Origin: CBDCWT01 sp965223305
Lineage (GTDB): Bacteria; Planctomycetota; Planctomycetia; Pirellulales; Pirellulaceae
Assembly: GCA_965223305.1 (NCBI GenBank)
Contig: CBDCWT010000066.1
Span: forward strand, 1 to 64,000
Direction: 5' to 3'
DNA: 64,000 nucleotides
The notes below the pieces were generated by a model. The model was given only the letters and a program-made list of their open reading frames with translations, ran no database searches and was not told the origin of the DNA. Positions 7,661 through 16,623 of the stretch are shown piece by piece. Both the position numbers and the translations under genes were made by a program. Numbering within the stretch: position 1 is the stretch's first letter; each line of letters starts with the position of its first letter.

Positions 7661-8722
7661 ATGCGTTTTCCACCAGATCGGCAAACCGCCTCGGTGTGTC
7701 GTTTTCGTCAAATGGCCCGAATCGCCCCAGCGGGCAGTCGTCGTATTGCCGCCGCAGTCCTGGTTCTTATTTGCTTCTGTCTTGGGGATGCTCACTGGGC
7801 GGCGGCAGTGCCACTGAAGGATCAGCCTCATCTTCGCCGACCCGTTGCCGCCGCGTGGCTCGTCGAAAGCAAGCTCCTGGCAGTTGCCAATCAGCGAAGC
7901 GGCAGCATTTCGATGGTCGATATCGATAAACGCAAGGTTTTGGCAGAGGTGGTCGTCGGTGAACGACTGGCAGACGTGGCCGCCCTCCGTTCTGACGGCT
8001 GGTTGCTGGCGGTCGATGACAAACGTCACGATTTGCTGGTGCTGCAATGGAAAGCAGGTGAACTACAGATCGTCGAACGAATTCCCGTCAGTCGTTATCC
8101 CGTCAACATTGCCGTTTCATCCGACGGCTCACACTGCACGGTTGCTTCGCTATGGTCGCGGACGATCACAACTTTTGGAATAGAGCCCGCCGACGGGCCC
8201 GCGTCGCCCACACTCACGAAGCTCAACGAGTTGGCGCTGAGCTTCGCGCCGAGCGGGCAGCTCTATCTGCCAGACGGCGAGCACGTTCTCGTAGCCGACG
8301 CGTTTACCGGCCAAATGGCCCTGCTCGATGTTGCGGCGCAGAGTGTGGTCAAGATCCCTGCCAAGCGCGTTGTCCGAATCTATGGAATGGCGCTGAGCAC
8401 CGATCGCGGTGGACTCTATGTCGGACATCAGACGGCTCAGCCCATGCGGACGTCCCGGCGGGGGCAGGGCGTTGGTGGCGACAAGGCAAGGGCACTTACC
8501 AACTTCGTGGGCGAGTATTCCATCACAGGACTGCTCAATGGCAGGCTGCAACAATTCGTTGGCGAGCGCGAAACACCGACAAGATGTGGGTATTTCAGGG
8601 AGACCTCCGTCAGATGGCCGAACTGGCGCCGGAAGGGTAACCGTCACGACGAAGGGACGTCACCAATTGCTGAATCCCGCGGCCGACCAACCACTAGTGC
8701 TCATACGGCGATTTTGGGATGA
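7661..8722 (+). pseudogene. secreted beta-propeller protein, N-terminal part of a decayed propeller-cytochrome gene
   Basis: The start at 7661 follows an AAAGGA ribosome site. Residues 18-50 (MARIAPAGSRR then a hydrophobic run ending in ...HWAAA) look like a Sec signal peptide. Residues 55-260 contain propeller repeats of the YNCE/SMP-30-like kind (LLAVANQRSGSISMVDIDKR, PVNIAVSSDGSHCTVASLWS). Conserved text then changes frame at least three times: DKMWVFQGDLRQMAELAPEG is in a second frame near 8575-8640, VIVSDPNRPTKKAAIRLGP in a third near 8725-8785, and the cytochrome part in the second frame again from about 8790. In intact relatives I expect one continuous protein of propeller followed by di-heme peroxidase-like domain. 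Several shifts within about 230 bases suggest true decay or a bad sequence patch. Confidence 0.7.
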
Positions 8723-9444
8723 AGTCATCGTGTCCGATCCCAATAGGCCGACCAAGAAAGCCGCCATCCGACTTGGTCCCGTGGGCGCTTTTGACACCAG
8801 CCGACCTTGGCGAAGCTCTTTTCTACGACACCAGCCTGTCGGCCACCGGCTGGATGAGCTGCCACTCGTGCCACCCCGACGGCCACACCACCGGACAACT
8901 GGTTGACACGCTGGGCGACGGCAGCAGGCGAACGCACAAGCGCGTCTTGACGCTCCTCGGCTCGGGAGTGACCGGAAAATGGGCTTGGAGCGGTAAAGTT
9001 CCGGCGCTACATATGCAGGTGCTCAAATCGATGCAAACGACTATGGGAAAACGCTCTTCCCCCTTAACAGCGAGGTACATCGCGGCGTTTATCCAGACCT
9101 TGCCGCCTCCGCCGCCGCTAAAACCGGCATCAGACGATCCGGTTGATAAAGCTCAGCTCGCCCGCGGCGAGGCGTTGTTTCATAGCCTCGGCTGTGTGGA
9201 CTGCCATGTTCCGGCGCTGGGTTATACGTCAGACGCTACCTACGACGTCGGCTTCAGCGATGAAAACGGAATGACCAAGTTTAATCCCCCTTCGCTGCGC
9301 GGCGTGAGTCAAGGTTACTCGTTCTTCCACGACGGTCGTGCTAAAAAGCTCGAGGATGTGTTTGTCACCCACCGCCACCCGTACGGTGACGTGATGCCTG
9401 ATGATGAGCTGGCTGACCTGCTGCGGTTTCTCAGCAGCCTTTAG
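8719..9444 (+). pseudogene. di-heme cytochrome c / MauG-like C-terminal part of the same gene
   Basis: The frame carries two heme-binding CxxCH motifs, CHSCH (residues about 48-52) and CVDCH (about 159-163), with LTPADLGEALFYD before the first and FFHDGRAKKLEDVF near the end, as in the cytochrome c peroxidase/MauG family. The first 24 residues are out-of-frame sequence: family-like text starts at LTPADLG near 8790. There is no signal peptide at this start, so it would not be exported and hemylated alone; it belongs to the propeller gene upstream. Function in the intact protein is probably periplasmic electron transfer or substrate oxidation. Convergent with the ethanolamine ammonia-lyase gene, 30 bases apart. 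Confidence 0.75.
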
Positions 9445-9474
9445 CCAGGGTCATTGCTGCAAGAGCAATCCTCG

Positions 9475-10908
9475 CTAGCTACTCATCAGTGGCTTCAACA
9501 GGTTCACCGTGTCATCTGCCCCGGTCGCAGGCTTGAGGGCGGTGATCGCGATTCCCGACACAACCTTTGTGATATTGTGATCGACGATGCCTCTTTGTCC
9601 CCACACATCGCCGCGAGGAGCCGTGATATAAACAGAAAAGGTGTGATGGCCCGTGCCAGGGCGTTCGCCGATGATGTGAAGGATTGCGCGGTGACCGGCG
9701 AGGTTGCGGAACAGCGCCTCGCCGATGCGATAGCCGGCGCGGACGCGGCCTGAGGTGACGACAATGTTCTCCGGCGCAGGCTTAAAGCCAGACGCGGCGA
9801 GTTGTCCCCGAATTCGTTTCAGAAACGGCTTGAGATGCCCTTCGTCGGTGATCGACAGTGCATTCAGCCCGTCCGAGATGACGATCTGCGCATCGAACTT
9901 CGCGGCATGTTTGCTGCGTAGCTCGCGAACGGCCTCAAGCGCTGTGCCGCTCAGTTGCTCGCCTGATTCCGGATGCAGGATGTAATCGTTGCGATCGAGT
10001 GACTGCGTCTCGACATGCAAGCCGTGAGGTACTTGCTCAATGAACTCAGCCGGCAACTCGGCCCAGATGCTCTCCTTCGCGTCGGCATAGATGCGGCGAA
10101 TGTCTCGCTCTAATTCAGGGGCCAAGTCCCAGCTTTGTTCACCATGGCCCTCAGTGATGAAAACGCCGCGGTCGCGGAGCGTTTTGATCTGCTGTTCGCC
10201 CTCGGCGCGGATCAGCCCTGCCGCGCGACCGTCTCCCTTTCGCTGCCGGTACTTCACATACACCCACAATGGGTCACCGAAATGTTCGGTCGGCCGCCCG
10301 TTGGCGTCGATCACGTCGAGCTCCTTGAAGAACTGCCACATGCGGTCGTTCACTTTGTAACCGAACTTCTCGCGAATCCTCACGTGATCCTGAAAGCCCG
10401 TCGTCAGATAGCCGAGCATCGGATCGATCTTTGTCGGCAAGGCCATCAGATACGCTGGATTGCCCGGCATGATCCGATCAAGGCACCAGTCGAGATCGTC
10501 CAGCGACACGTCCATGTGCAGCGTCGAACAAACATCGAGGCCGATGCACAGTCCATGCAGCTTGCCCATCACGATGTCTTCCAGGCAGCAGCGCACGAGT
10601 TGCTCTCGCGTGCGAAAGACTTCCGGCCCGATGAAGCCCGCAACGTCGTTCAGATGCACCCACGGTCTGAGTCGGCTGCCGGCTTGCCGCTGGGCCTCCG
10701 CCACTTGCCGAGTCAACGCGCGGGCGAAGCCGTACTTCCCGCGACTCGTGCAGCAGCATGTCAAAGCCGTGACTGTGCCCATTCGTGAAGTCGGCTCCCT
10801 GCCCGGTCTCGAAGTACAAGCCGAACTGACCGGTCCGTGAAGCCGCATACGCCAACATCTTCTCAGCGCTGATGTCGAACGTCTCGTTCGCTGAATCGCA
10901 GCCCGCAA
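9475..10908 (-). pseudogene. eutC: ethanolamine ammonia-lyase, EutB C-terminal part fused to EutC (downstream half of frameshifted gene)
   Basis: The genuine sequence starts near 10744 (GKYGFARALTRQVAEAQRQ); the first 50 or so codons of this frame are out-of-frame sequence. The EutB part runs through GFIGPEVFRTREQLVRCCLED, IVMGKLHGLCIGLDVC and FGYKVNDRMWQFF to about DPLWVYVKYRQRKGD. An EutC-like part then begins: LPHGLHVE-type linker, IVISDGLNALSITDEGH, VVTSGRVRAGYRIGEALF, and IGERPGTGHHTFSVYIT. EutC normally binds the cobalamin cofactor together with EutB, and the two are normally separate proteins; here they are one frame. Ethanolamine ammonia-lyase splits ethanolamine to acetaldehyde and ammonia using adenosylcobalamin. 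No eut shell or reactivase genes are in the window. The family call is strong. Confidence 0.85.
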
Positions 10909-11773
10909 TGCTCTGAAACCAAAGTGCCGTGCTGTCAGGTTGCTTCTGCTCCACCTCGGCTTGGACGTCGATGTGCGACAGCACGCAGTGAGGCATCACG
11001 TCGTCGATACCGAACGTGATGAGCAGGTCCCTCAGGGTTGCTTCGATCGCGGCTACCGATTCGGGAGTGCTCGACACCGGGTTGTTGCCGAGCAATACAT
11101 CGCCGACTGCGAATGCCCAACCCGCGAAGACCTGCCAGCGGATATCGTCGACGTTGTCGGTCGGCGAGTTCGGTTGAATCCTTGCGCCTAGGTAGCCCTT
11201 CGCCCCGATCTGACTTCCCGGCAACGGATTGAAGACCTTCTGCCCAACCGCAATCAACTCCTCGTTGCTCATCAACTTCACGACGCACCCGATCACGTCA
11301 CTCGACAAACTCGGAGTAATCGCTTTGATGTCTGCTTCGTCGCGAGTGAGCAAGAATTGCTTCAACTCACCGATCGTCAACCTACCGACTTGCTCGGCCT
11401 TCGCGCTATCCGTCGTTTGCTGCAATAAACGGAACAGCTCGTCGACATGCGGTGGATGCGAATCGACGTCACTTACCGTTGTGTTCGTCAGTAGCTTGCG
11501 AGCGTTGCTGCGTGACGCCTCGTCCGCAGCGGCGATCCCAACAATCTCGTCGCCTTCTTTGAACTCGTTCGCCGCCCCGAGGATCTGCTTGTAGAGCTTC
11601 CCATCAAAACTGCCTCGCACGCGCGTCACATACTGTACGACGTTTTCGTCGCTACGTACGTCGGCGATTCTCACACCAGACCTGTCCGCTGCGTGTACCT
11701 CATTCAACTTCGGAGCCAACGCGCAGGCAGTCGCGCCACCGGCTAGCGATCCGAGGAATGTTCGGCGCATCAT
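10478..11773 (-). pseudogene. eutB: ethanolamine ammonia-lyase large subunit EutB, N-terminal part with Tat-like leader (upstream half of frameshifted gene)
   Basis: I place the start at 11773 because AAGGAG lies 8 bases upstream; the frame is open to 11800. The protein begins MMRRTFLGSLAGGATACALA, a twin-arginine signal-like leader, then EutB sequence (VQYVTRVRGSFDGKLYKQIL, LGARIQPNSPTDNVDDIRWQ, NPVSSTPESVAAIE, HSHGFDMLLHE). After MLLHESR at about 10742 the family sequence moves to the other frame; the remaining codons to 10478 are out of frame. A single indel in the GGG/CCC run at 10738-10746 would restore one protein of about 765 residues (EutB plus EutC). An exported cobalamin enzyme would be unusual. 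Next to it, divergently, is another Tat-signal protein (DUF1989). Confidence 0.85.
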
Positions 11774-12341
11774 GGATTTAGCTCCTTCGAGCGACAGCAA
11801 GCACTACTAAACCCCACATGATCGCGACCATGCAATCGATAAACGCATCGGCTGCGGCACGCTCTTCATCTGGCGACATGCCCTTGAAATTTCGGTGGGT
11901 TGCTTCTTGCCCGCCGATCTCTTCCCAGCGGCCGCGATAATCGCCATACCTTCTTCTCGTGGTAGCACTGTCCAATTGTCGCCCGACGTGCCTGGAAAAG
12001 CCACTGGACGATCCACTCGCCCTCACGTTGAGACGTCGTGTCTGTTGAAACCACGGCAAGTTGACCGAGTTGGAGCGGCGGTTAACCGTTCTGGGGAGAT
12101 TTGTGGAGGGTCGTTTCGCTGATGACATAACGACAGACGCGGTCGCAAGTCTGCGCCGGTCCGTAGGGCGACTGAACGAACAGCACATTGAGTCAGCCGG
12201 CATGGTTTCGTTGCATCGACAGCGAGCGCAAACATTTTTAGCCCCGTCAGCAACATACCAGTTTTTGAGACGTTCTATAGTTGGAATAGTGTTGCTCATC
12301 GAGCGCGACGAACGCCAAGCCAACCCTTACAGAGCGAACAA
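11774..12341. other. intergenic region between divergent eutB and DUF1989 genes, no gene supported
   Basis: Antisense open frames exist on both strands (12323 to 11778 minus, 12061 to 12345 plus) but neither has recognisable content, and they overlap each other. The region should hold the two divergent promoters; I see no clear cobalamin riboswitch core. Confidence 0.5.
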
Positions 12342-13379
12342 ATGACCGATCCCGCGCGACGCAAATTCATCAAAACCACTGGAGGTATGGCTGCCGGTGC
12401 AGCACTCGCAGCCGGAGGCATTCACTCGATTTTGCCCGCCGCGGAAGACACAAAGTCCTCCTATAATGAAGACGTTGATCCGGTGGCGACCTATGCCCGA
12501 AAGGTTTCGCCTGACAAGGCGTTCTACGACCGTGTCATTGCCACGAAAGCAAGGGGAACACGCAAGCTCGTCTATGAAGATCTGTGCCAGGCGCATACCG
12601 GAGATGTCTACTTCGTGAAGGCGGGGCAAGTGATTCGCATGGAAAATCGGCCGAGCAAACACAACGGTCGAACTCAGATCGTCGACATTCTCTTTGTGAC
12701 GCCGGACCTCACGCAGATCAGCGACCATCTGAACACGGGCGCGCTCGAGGGCCTCAATCCGCGGCTCTACAGCGGCATTTGGACGCAGAGCAGGTACATG
12801 GAGAAGATCGCGACGCTTGTCGCTGACGAGTTCCCCTACGATCTGCTCGGGCACGACAAAGTCAGTCACATCTTTTTTGCTGCACATTGCTGTGCAGAAT
12901 GGATCACGTTAGCTCATGGCCCGGAAGCCAATGTCAACAGCTGCCATGAGAACTTTATTCACGGGTTCAACCGTTTGCCGGCTGTCCAGGCCATCAAAGA
13001 CAAGGCGGAACGCCGCAGGCTGGTCCAGTTCCTCGCTGACCGCAATGACATCAACGCTTTTCAAGGAAATTGGTTTACCCAAGACGAGAACGGCATTACG
13101 AGGTGTCGGCTGTCGCCCACACCTGCCGTCCCGGACGGTACAGCGATCGAATGGTACGCGGAAAAGGACATGTATGCCGTCATGAGCAACTGCCCGTACG
13201 CCGATCAGATGCTGCCATTTCCAGAGGCCAAGCCAAACCCGGTATACGTCAGCGTGTGGGAAACGGGCATCAAGCCATACTCGGACGACCACCTCGGAAT
13301 GCGCAACCACCCTTGGGAAGACTTGGTCTATCAGCGGATCGCGACGAAGGAAATGTCACCCAAGCTTCCAGTAAGTTAG
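12342..13379 (+). CDS. DUF1989 family protein with Tat signal peptide
   Basis: The N-terminus has ARRKFIKTTGG (residues 5-15) followed by an alanine-rich hydrophobic stretch, a typical twin-arginine leader. The body resembles the DUF1989 family: AGQVIRMEN near residue 94, VDILFVTPD near 114, AAHCCAEWITL near 180, SCHENF at 200-205, FQGNWFT further on, and YAVMSNCPYA near the C-terminus, with the conserved Cys/His residues that could bind metal. DUF1989 includes the subunits of carboxyguanidine deiminase and other urea-carboxylase-associated proteins, which are normally cytoplasmic. At 345 residues it is somewhat long for the family. It is divergent from the EutB-EutC gene, which also has a Tat-like leader, so both may handle small amino compounds outside the cytoplasm. 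The substrate is not known. Confidence 0.8.
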   Translation: MTDPARRKFIKTTGGMAAGAALAAGGIHSILPAAEDTKSSYNEDVDPVATYARKVSPDKAFYDRVIATKARGTRKLVYEDLCQAHTGDVYFVKAGQVIRMENRPSKHNGRTQIVDILFVTPDLTQISDHLNTGALEGLNPRLYSGIWTQSRYMEKIATLVADEFPYDLLGHDKVSHIFFAAHCCAEWITLAHGPEANVNSCHENFIHGFNRLPAVQAIKDKAERRRLVQFLADRNDINAFQGNWFTQDENGITRCRLSPTPAVPDGTAIEWYAEKDMYAVMSNCPYADQMLPFPEAKPNPVYVSVWETGIKPYSDDHLGMRNHPWEDLVYQRIATKEMSPKLPVS

Positions 13380-13382
13380 TCC

Positions 13383-13405
13383 GCGCACACAGGGCTTGCG
13401 TGCGC
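13383..13405. terminator. possible bidirectional hairpin between convergent genes
   Basis: GCGCAC (13383-13388) pairs with GTGCGC (13400-13405) across an 11-base loop, in the 55-base gap between the DUF1989 gene and the converging LRR gene. The stem is short and there is no T-run. Confidence 0.3.
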
Positions 13406-13434
13406 GACACAAGGACGGCTCCTGCGAATGGACG

Positions 13435-15576
13435 TTAATTGGATTCGGCATAGCGCACTGTCTTGAGCAACGCTTTGACGCCGGCCGCGGTCGTCCGAGT
13501 GCGAGTCAGGTAGACCTCTAACTGAGGATGTTCCGCGAGATGTAGAAGTCCCAGGTCGGTCACTTGCGAATCGCTGATCTCGAGCCGTACGAGTTGCGGA
13601 AGCGCCGCGACGTACTCGAGCCCTGCGTCGGTGATCGGTAAGTCGCTTAGCTCAAGTTCACTGATGGGAATCTGTAGCTGGGCAAGCTTCTCGAGCCAAG
13701 CGTCAGTGACTCCCATGCCGCTTAGCTTCAGCGTTCGAAGCTGTGGCAGAGATCGAAGACGCTCCAATGCGAAATCAGTGAGAACCGTACCACGGATTTC
13801 CAAGGTCTCGATATGTTTCAGTCGATCGAGGTGCTTGAGATCGACGTTGGTGACGTTTGGCCCGCTGAGCTTGACACCGGTGACGTTCCGTCCGTCCGCC
13901 CAGAATGATGAGGGACCGCGTCTCCCGATTTCGTCTGCTGCCTGCTTTTGCAGGCGGTCGAGGCGGTTAATCTCGAGGCCTGGCCGTTCGGCCACGAGCT
14001 GGGAGACGGCCGCGTCAGAAAGCCGAGTGTCGGCTACGTCTAGGCGCCCAATGTGGGGTAGCTCCAGCAAGACGGGCACAGCCTCATCACCTAGCTCCGT
14101 CCCGTCCAGACTCAGCCTGCGAAGTTGCTTCAAGTTTACGAGAACTCGCAAACCCTCGGAGGTCACCGGCGTGTCATTCAACACTAGGTCGTTCAAGTAG
14201 TGCAGCGAAGACAATGCACCGAGGCCCTTGTCCGTTACAGCGCATCGAGCCAGATTGAGCACGCTGAGTTTGGCCAACTGCCCGACATGGACTAGGCCCG
14301 CGTCGCTTACGCGACTTCCATCCAGATAGAGCGTGTCAAGATCTGGCAGCTCCTCGAGATGCATCAGTCCCTCGTCATTGACTTGTGTGTTTCCCAAGTA
14401 GAGCTGACGCAGATGTTTCATCTTCGCCAAGTACTTTAGGCCGGGCCCCGCAACCTTCGTATTTCCCAGATACAAGGCCCGCAGCTTCGTCATCTTCTCC
14501 AAGCAAGCCAGGCCCTTGTCCGTGATTTGGTTGGTGGTAAGTCCAAGTTCTCTCATCTCAGTCATATTCCGAACATGGTCAAGCCCTTTGTCGGTAATGC
14601 GGGTGCTCCAAAGACGAAGATTCCGCAGGTCGTTCAGCTCGTTTAGATTGGCAAGTCCGGCGTCGGAGATATCAGACTGGCACAGTGACAAGTCACGTAG
14701 GCTGCTTAGGTCTCTGATTACGTCGAGCCCGGCGTCGGTAACCTGTGTCTTATAGATGAAGAGCCTTTTGATCCTGCTCAAGTTGCTAAGGAACCTTATC
14801 TCCTCGTCTACGACGGGTACGTACTGCAGTGTCACGCCGGTTAGATAACCCTGATCATCGAAAGTTGTCGAACCGCCAAGCCGCTGAACTAATCTCCCGG
14901 CCTCGCGTTCCGGTTTGACATCCGCGTCGGGTGCGCTTGCGACATAGGTGCCATCTCTCGTGGGGGGGCCTAGCTTGGACGCTTCTTCGTCGCTCAGTGG
15001 GCTGATCCAAAGGCGGAGTCCCGTTTCAGCTCGCGTCTGCGAAGACTGGCCGAGTGGCAGACGCACAACCTCCATGGGTTCTTCGCCATCAAACTCGTGC
15101 TGGACATCGGGGATCGACAGGCCAATTTGTTCTACAGGACGCCCCAAGCCGCTGAGTGTTCGGCCGACTATGGCGCGCGAACCACGAATGAAATAGTGCA
15201 GATCGCCTTCCTGATCTCGCAACGAGATTGTCAGGAGGAATTCGCTGGGATCCCCTGGCTCGAAGAGTTGGCACAAAGGAGTTGTGTTGGGGAAATCAGT
15301 TCCGTACCAGCTGTCGGCTTGCCGCAGCACATAGCGTCGACCCGAAGGCAAATGAACTCGGTATTTGAACACGCCGGGACTGGGAGTTGCGACCTGCCGG
15401 ATGTAGGCCTTGTTCGGATCTTCAATGACCAAGTAACCCAGTTCGGCGGCTTGCCGTTGGTTCTCGTGCTGCAGCAAGTTGGTCTTGTAAGACAGCAACA
15501 CATGCGAAATAGAGACGCAGATTAGTCCGATCAGCAACAGCATGGACAACAACGAAATACGGGCACGAAATCGCAT
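13435..15576 (-). CDS. membrane-anchored leucine-rich-repeat protein
   Basis: I choose the start at 15576 (MRFRARISLLSMLLLIGLIC) because AAGG lies about 8 bases upstream and the following residues form a clean membrane helix (residues 9-30); the frame is open to 15720, but the extra 48 residues look non-coding. After an N-terminal domain (residues 35-230), residues about 235-700 are leucine-rich repeats of the form LTDAGLxxLxxLxxLxxLxLxxT, interrupted near residue 500 by a less regular stretch (RLDRLQKQAADEIGRR) that separates two LRR blocks. The topology predicts that the repeats lie outside the membrane, where they probably bind protein or carbohydrate partners. It is divergent from the sigma factor at 16054. 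The partner is unknown. Confidence 0.85.
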   Translation of the reverse strand: MRFRARISLLSMLLLIGLICVSISHVLLSYKTNLLQHENQRQAAELGYLVIEDPNKAYIRQVATPSPGVFKYRVHLPSGRRYVLRQADSWYGTDFPNTTPLCQLFEPGDPSEFLLTISLRDQEGDLHYFIRGSRAIVGRTLSGLGRPVEQIGLSIPDVQHEFDGEEPMEVVRLPLGQSSQTRAETGLRLWISPLSDEEASKLGPPTRDGTYVASAPDADVKPEREAGRLVQRLGGSTTFDDQGYLTGVTLQYVPVVDEEIRFLSNLSRIKRLFIYKTQVTDAGLDVIRDLSSLRDLSLCQSDISDAGLANLNELNDLRNLRLWSTRITDKGLDHVRNMTEMRELGLTTNQITDKGLACLEKMTKLRALYLGNTKVAGPGLKYLAKMKHLRQLYLGNTQVNDEGLMHLEELPDLDTLYLDGSRVSDAGLVHVGQLAKLSVLNLARCAVTDKGLGALSSLHYLNDLVLNDTPVTSEGLRVLVNLKQLRRLSLDGTELGDEAVPVLLELPHIGRLDVADTRLSDAAVSQLVAERPGLEINRLDRLQKQAADEIGRRGPSSFWADGRNVTGVKLSGPNVTNVDLKHLDRLKHIETLEIRGTVLTDFALERLRSLPQLRTLKLSGMGVTDAWLEKLAQLQIPISELELSDLPITDAGLEYVAALPQLVRLEISDSQVTDLGLLHLAEHPQLEVYLTRTRTTAAGVKALLKTVRYAESN

Positions 15577-16053
15577 GGTGACCTTACCACATGTAGGCTG
15601 GCCCAATGTCCTTTGCGGTCGCAGATGAGTGCTTGATCGCGTCAGCACCAGGCCGCTGGCAGCGAGGACGCGGGAAAAGGCTGGCCAGGAAAACACCAAC
15701 GACGCGATCAGCAGCAGCATGTTGCGATGCTCAAGCGGAATCGGCGTCTCTGAGCTTCTCTCAGCTTCGTCCCAGCAAATCCAGATTGCCGTACATCAAG
15801 CCCCCAATGCGGCACACTCCTCAAGGGCGAGTGTAGCATTTTCCGCTTCTACGGGCCACGTCTTTGCTGTTGGGTCGACTAGGAGAGCACGCATCGTGTC
15901 AAAAAATCCATTTTTTTTTGCAACGAAAACCGCTCTGCGCGCATAGAAGATGATAGTTACCTAGCTTCTCTTTCCTGCGACATCCGGCTCGGCAGGAGCC
16001 TCGCCCTCCCGAGCGTTGATGGATAACTTCAGATGTCTGTCTAGTTTCTCACT
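15577..16053. other. intergenic region between divergent LRR and sigma factor genes
   Basis: No gene is supported. An A/T run is found near 15900-15920, and a hairpin-prone GGCTCGGCAGGAGCC...GAGC element at 15986-16013, which resembles an intergenic element I have seen in other planctomycetes. It lies 40 bases before the sigma factor start. Confidence 0.5.
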
Positions 16054-16599
16054 ATGACACCGCTCCCAATCTCCGACGAGTCCCTGATGCGCGAGGTCGC
16101 CTGCGGCGATCGGAAGAGCCTCGAGACACTCGTCCGTCGCAATGCGAACGAGCTATTGGCGTTCGTTGAGCGATTGCTGGGCGCGCGGTATCTCGGCGAA
16201 GAGGCTTTTCAGGAAGTCATCTTCACCGTGTGGACAAAGCGGCATCAATACAAGTATCCGAGACCGTTTCGACCGTGGCTGTACAAGATCGCGCTGAACC
16301 TGTGCCGAGCTGAACTGCGCAGGACCCGTCTTTCTACTAAACCCCTCGACGACGCTGTCGCCACCGATGGTCTGCTCCCCTCCGACAAGGTCATTGCGAT
16401 TGAAACCGCAAACGCTGTCCAATCTGCCGTTCACCAATTGCCCGACCAACAGCGAGTTGTCGTGGTGCTGCGAGTGTGGAGTGGAATGTCGTACAGCGAT
16501 ATCGGGCAGGTGATGGGAATCGCAGAAGGCACGGCACGATCGTACATGTCACACGCACTCAATTCGCTACGGACCCATCTTCAGCCGTATCGAGGATGA
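16054..16599 (+). CDS. ECF-type RNA polymerase sigma factor
   Basis: This 181-residue protein has sigma region 2 at about residues 25-95 (LGEEAFQEVIFTVW, then PRPFRPWLYKIALNLCRAELRR) and sigma region 4 at about 125-178 (LPDQQRVVVVLRVWSGMSYSDIGQVMGI, ending in GTARSYMSHALNSLR), the two conserved regions of group 4 sigma factors. It has no extra domains. The next gene starts 24 bases after its stop on the same strand and begins with a zinc-finger anti-sigma domain, so the pair is almost certainly a sigma/anti-sigma operon. Regulation by release from that membrane-bound partner is the natural model; the target promoters are not known. Confidence 0.9.
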   Translation: MTPLPISDESLMREVACGDRKSLETLVRRNANELLAFVERLLGARYLGEEAFQEVIFTVWTKRHQYKYPRPFRPWLYKIALNLCRAELRRTRLSTKPLDDAVATDGLLPSDKVIAIETANAVQSAVHQLPDQQRVVVVLRVWSGMSYSDIGQVMGIAEGTARSYMSHALNSLRTHLQPYRG

Positions 16600-16623
16600 T
16601 CAGCACCAGAGGAACAACTCTTC

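Noticed and set aside
6382..7673. Several frames rich in Ser-Trp or Gly-Pro in the CTGGTC hairpin region
   Set aside because: These arise from translation of the CTGGTC repeats and overlap on both strands; not genes.
11778..12323. 181-codon minus frame ending 5 bases before the eutB start
   Set aside because: The position looks suggestive of coupling, but the sequence is low in recognisable structure and overlaps an equally open antisense frame.
11774..12341. Cobalamin riboswitch upstream of the ethanolamine ammonia-lyase fusion
   Set aside because: No recognisable B12-box core sequence was found by eye; a covariance search would be needed to exclude it fully.
12061..12345. 94-codon plus frame with ATGA overlap to the DUF1989 start
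   Set aside because: The overlap could be coincidence; composition does not look like a protein and there is no ribosome site that I can identify.
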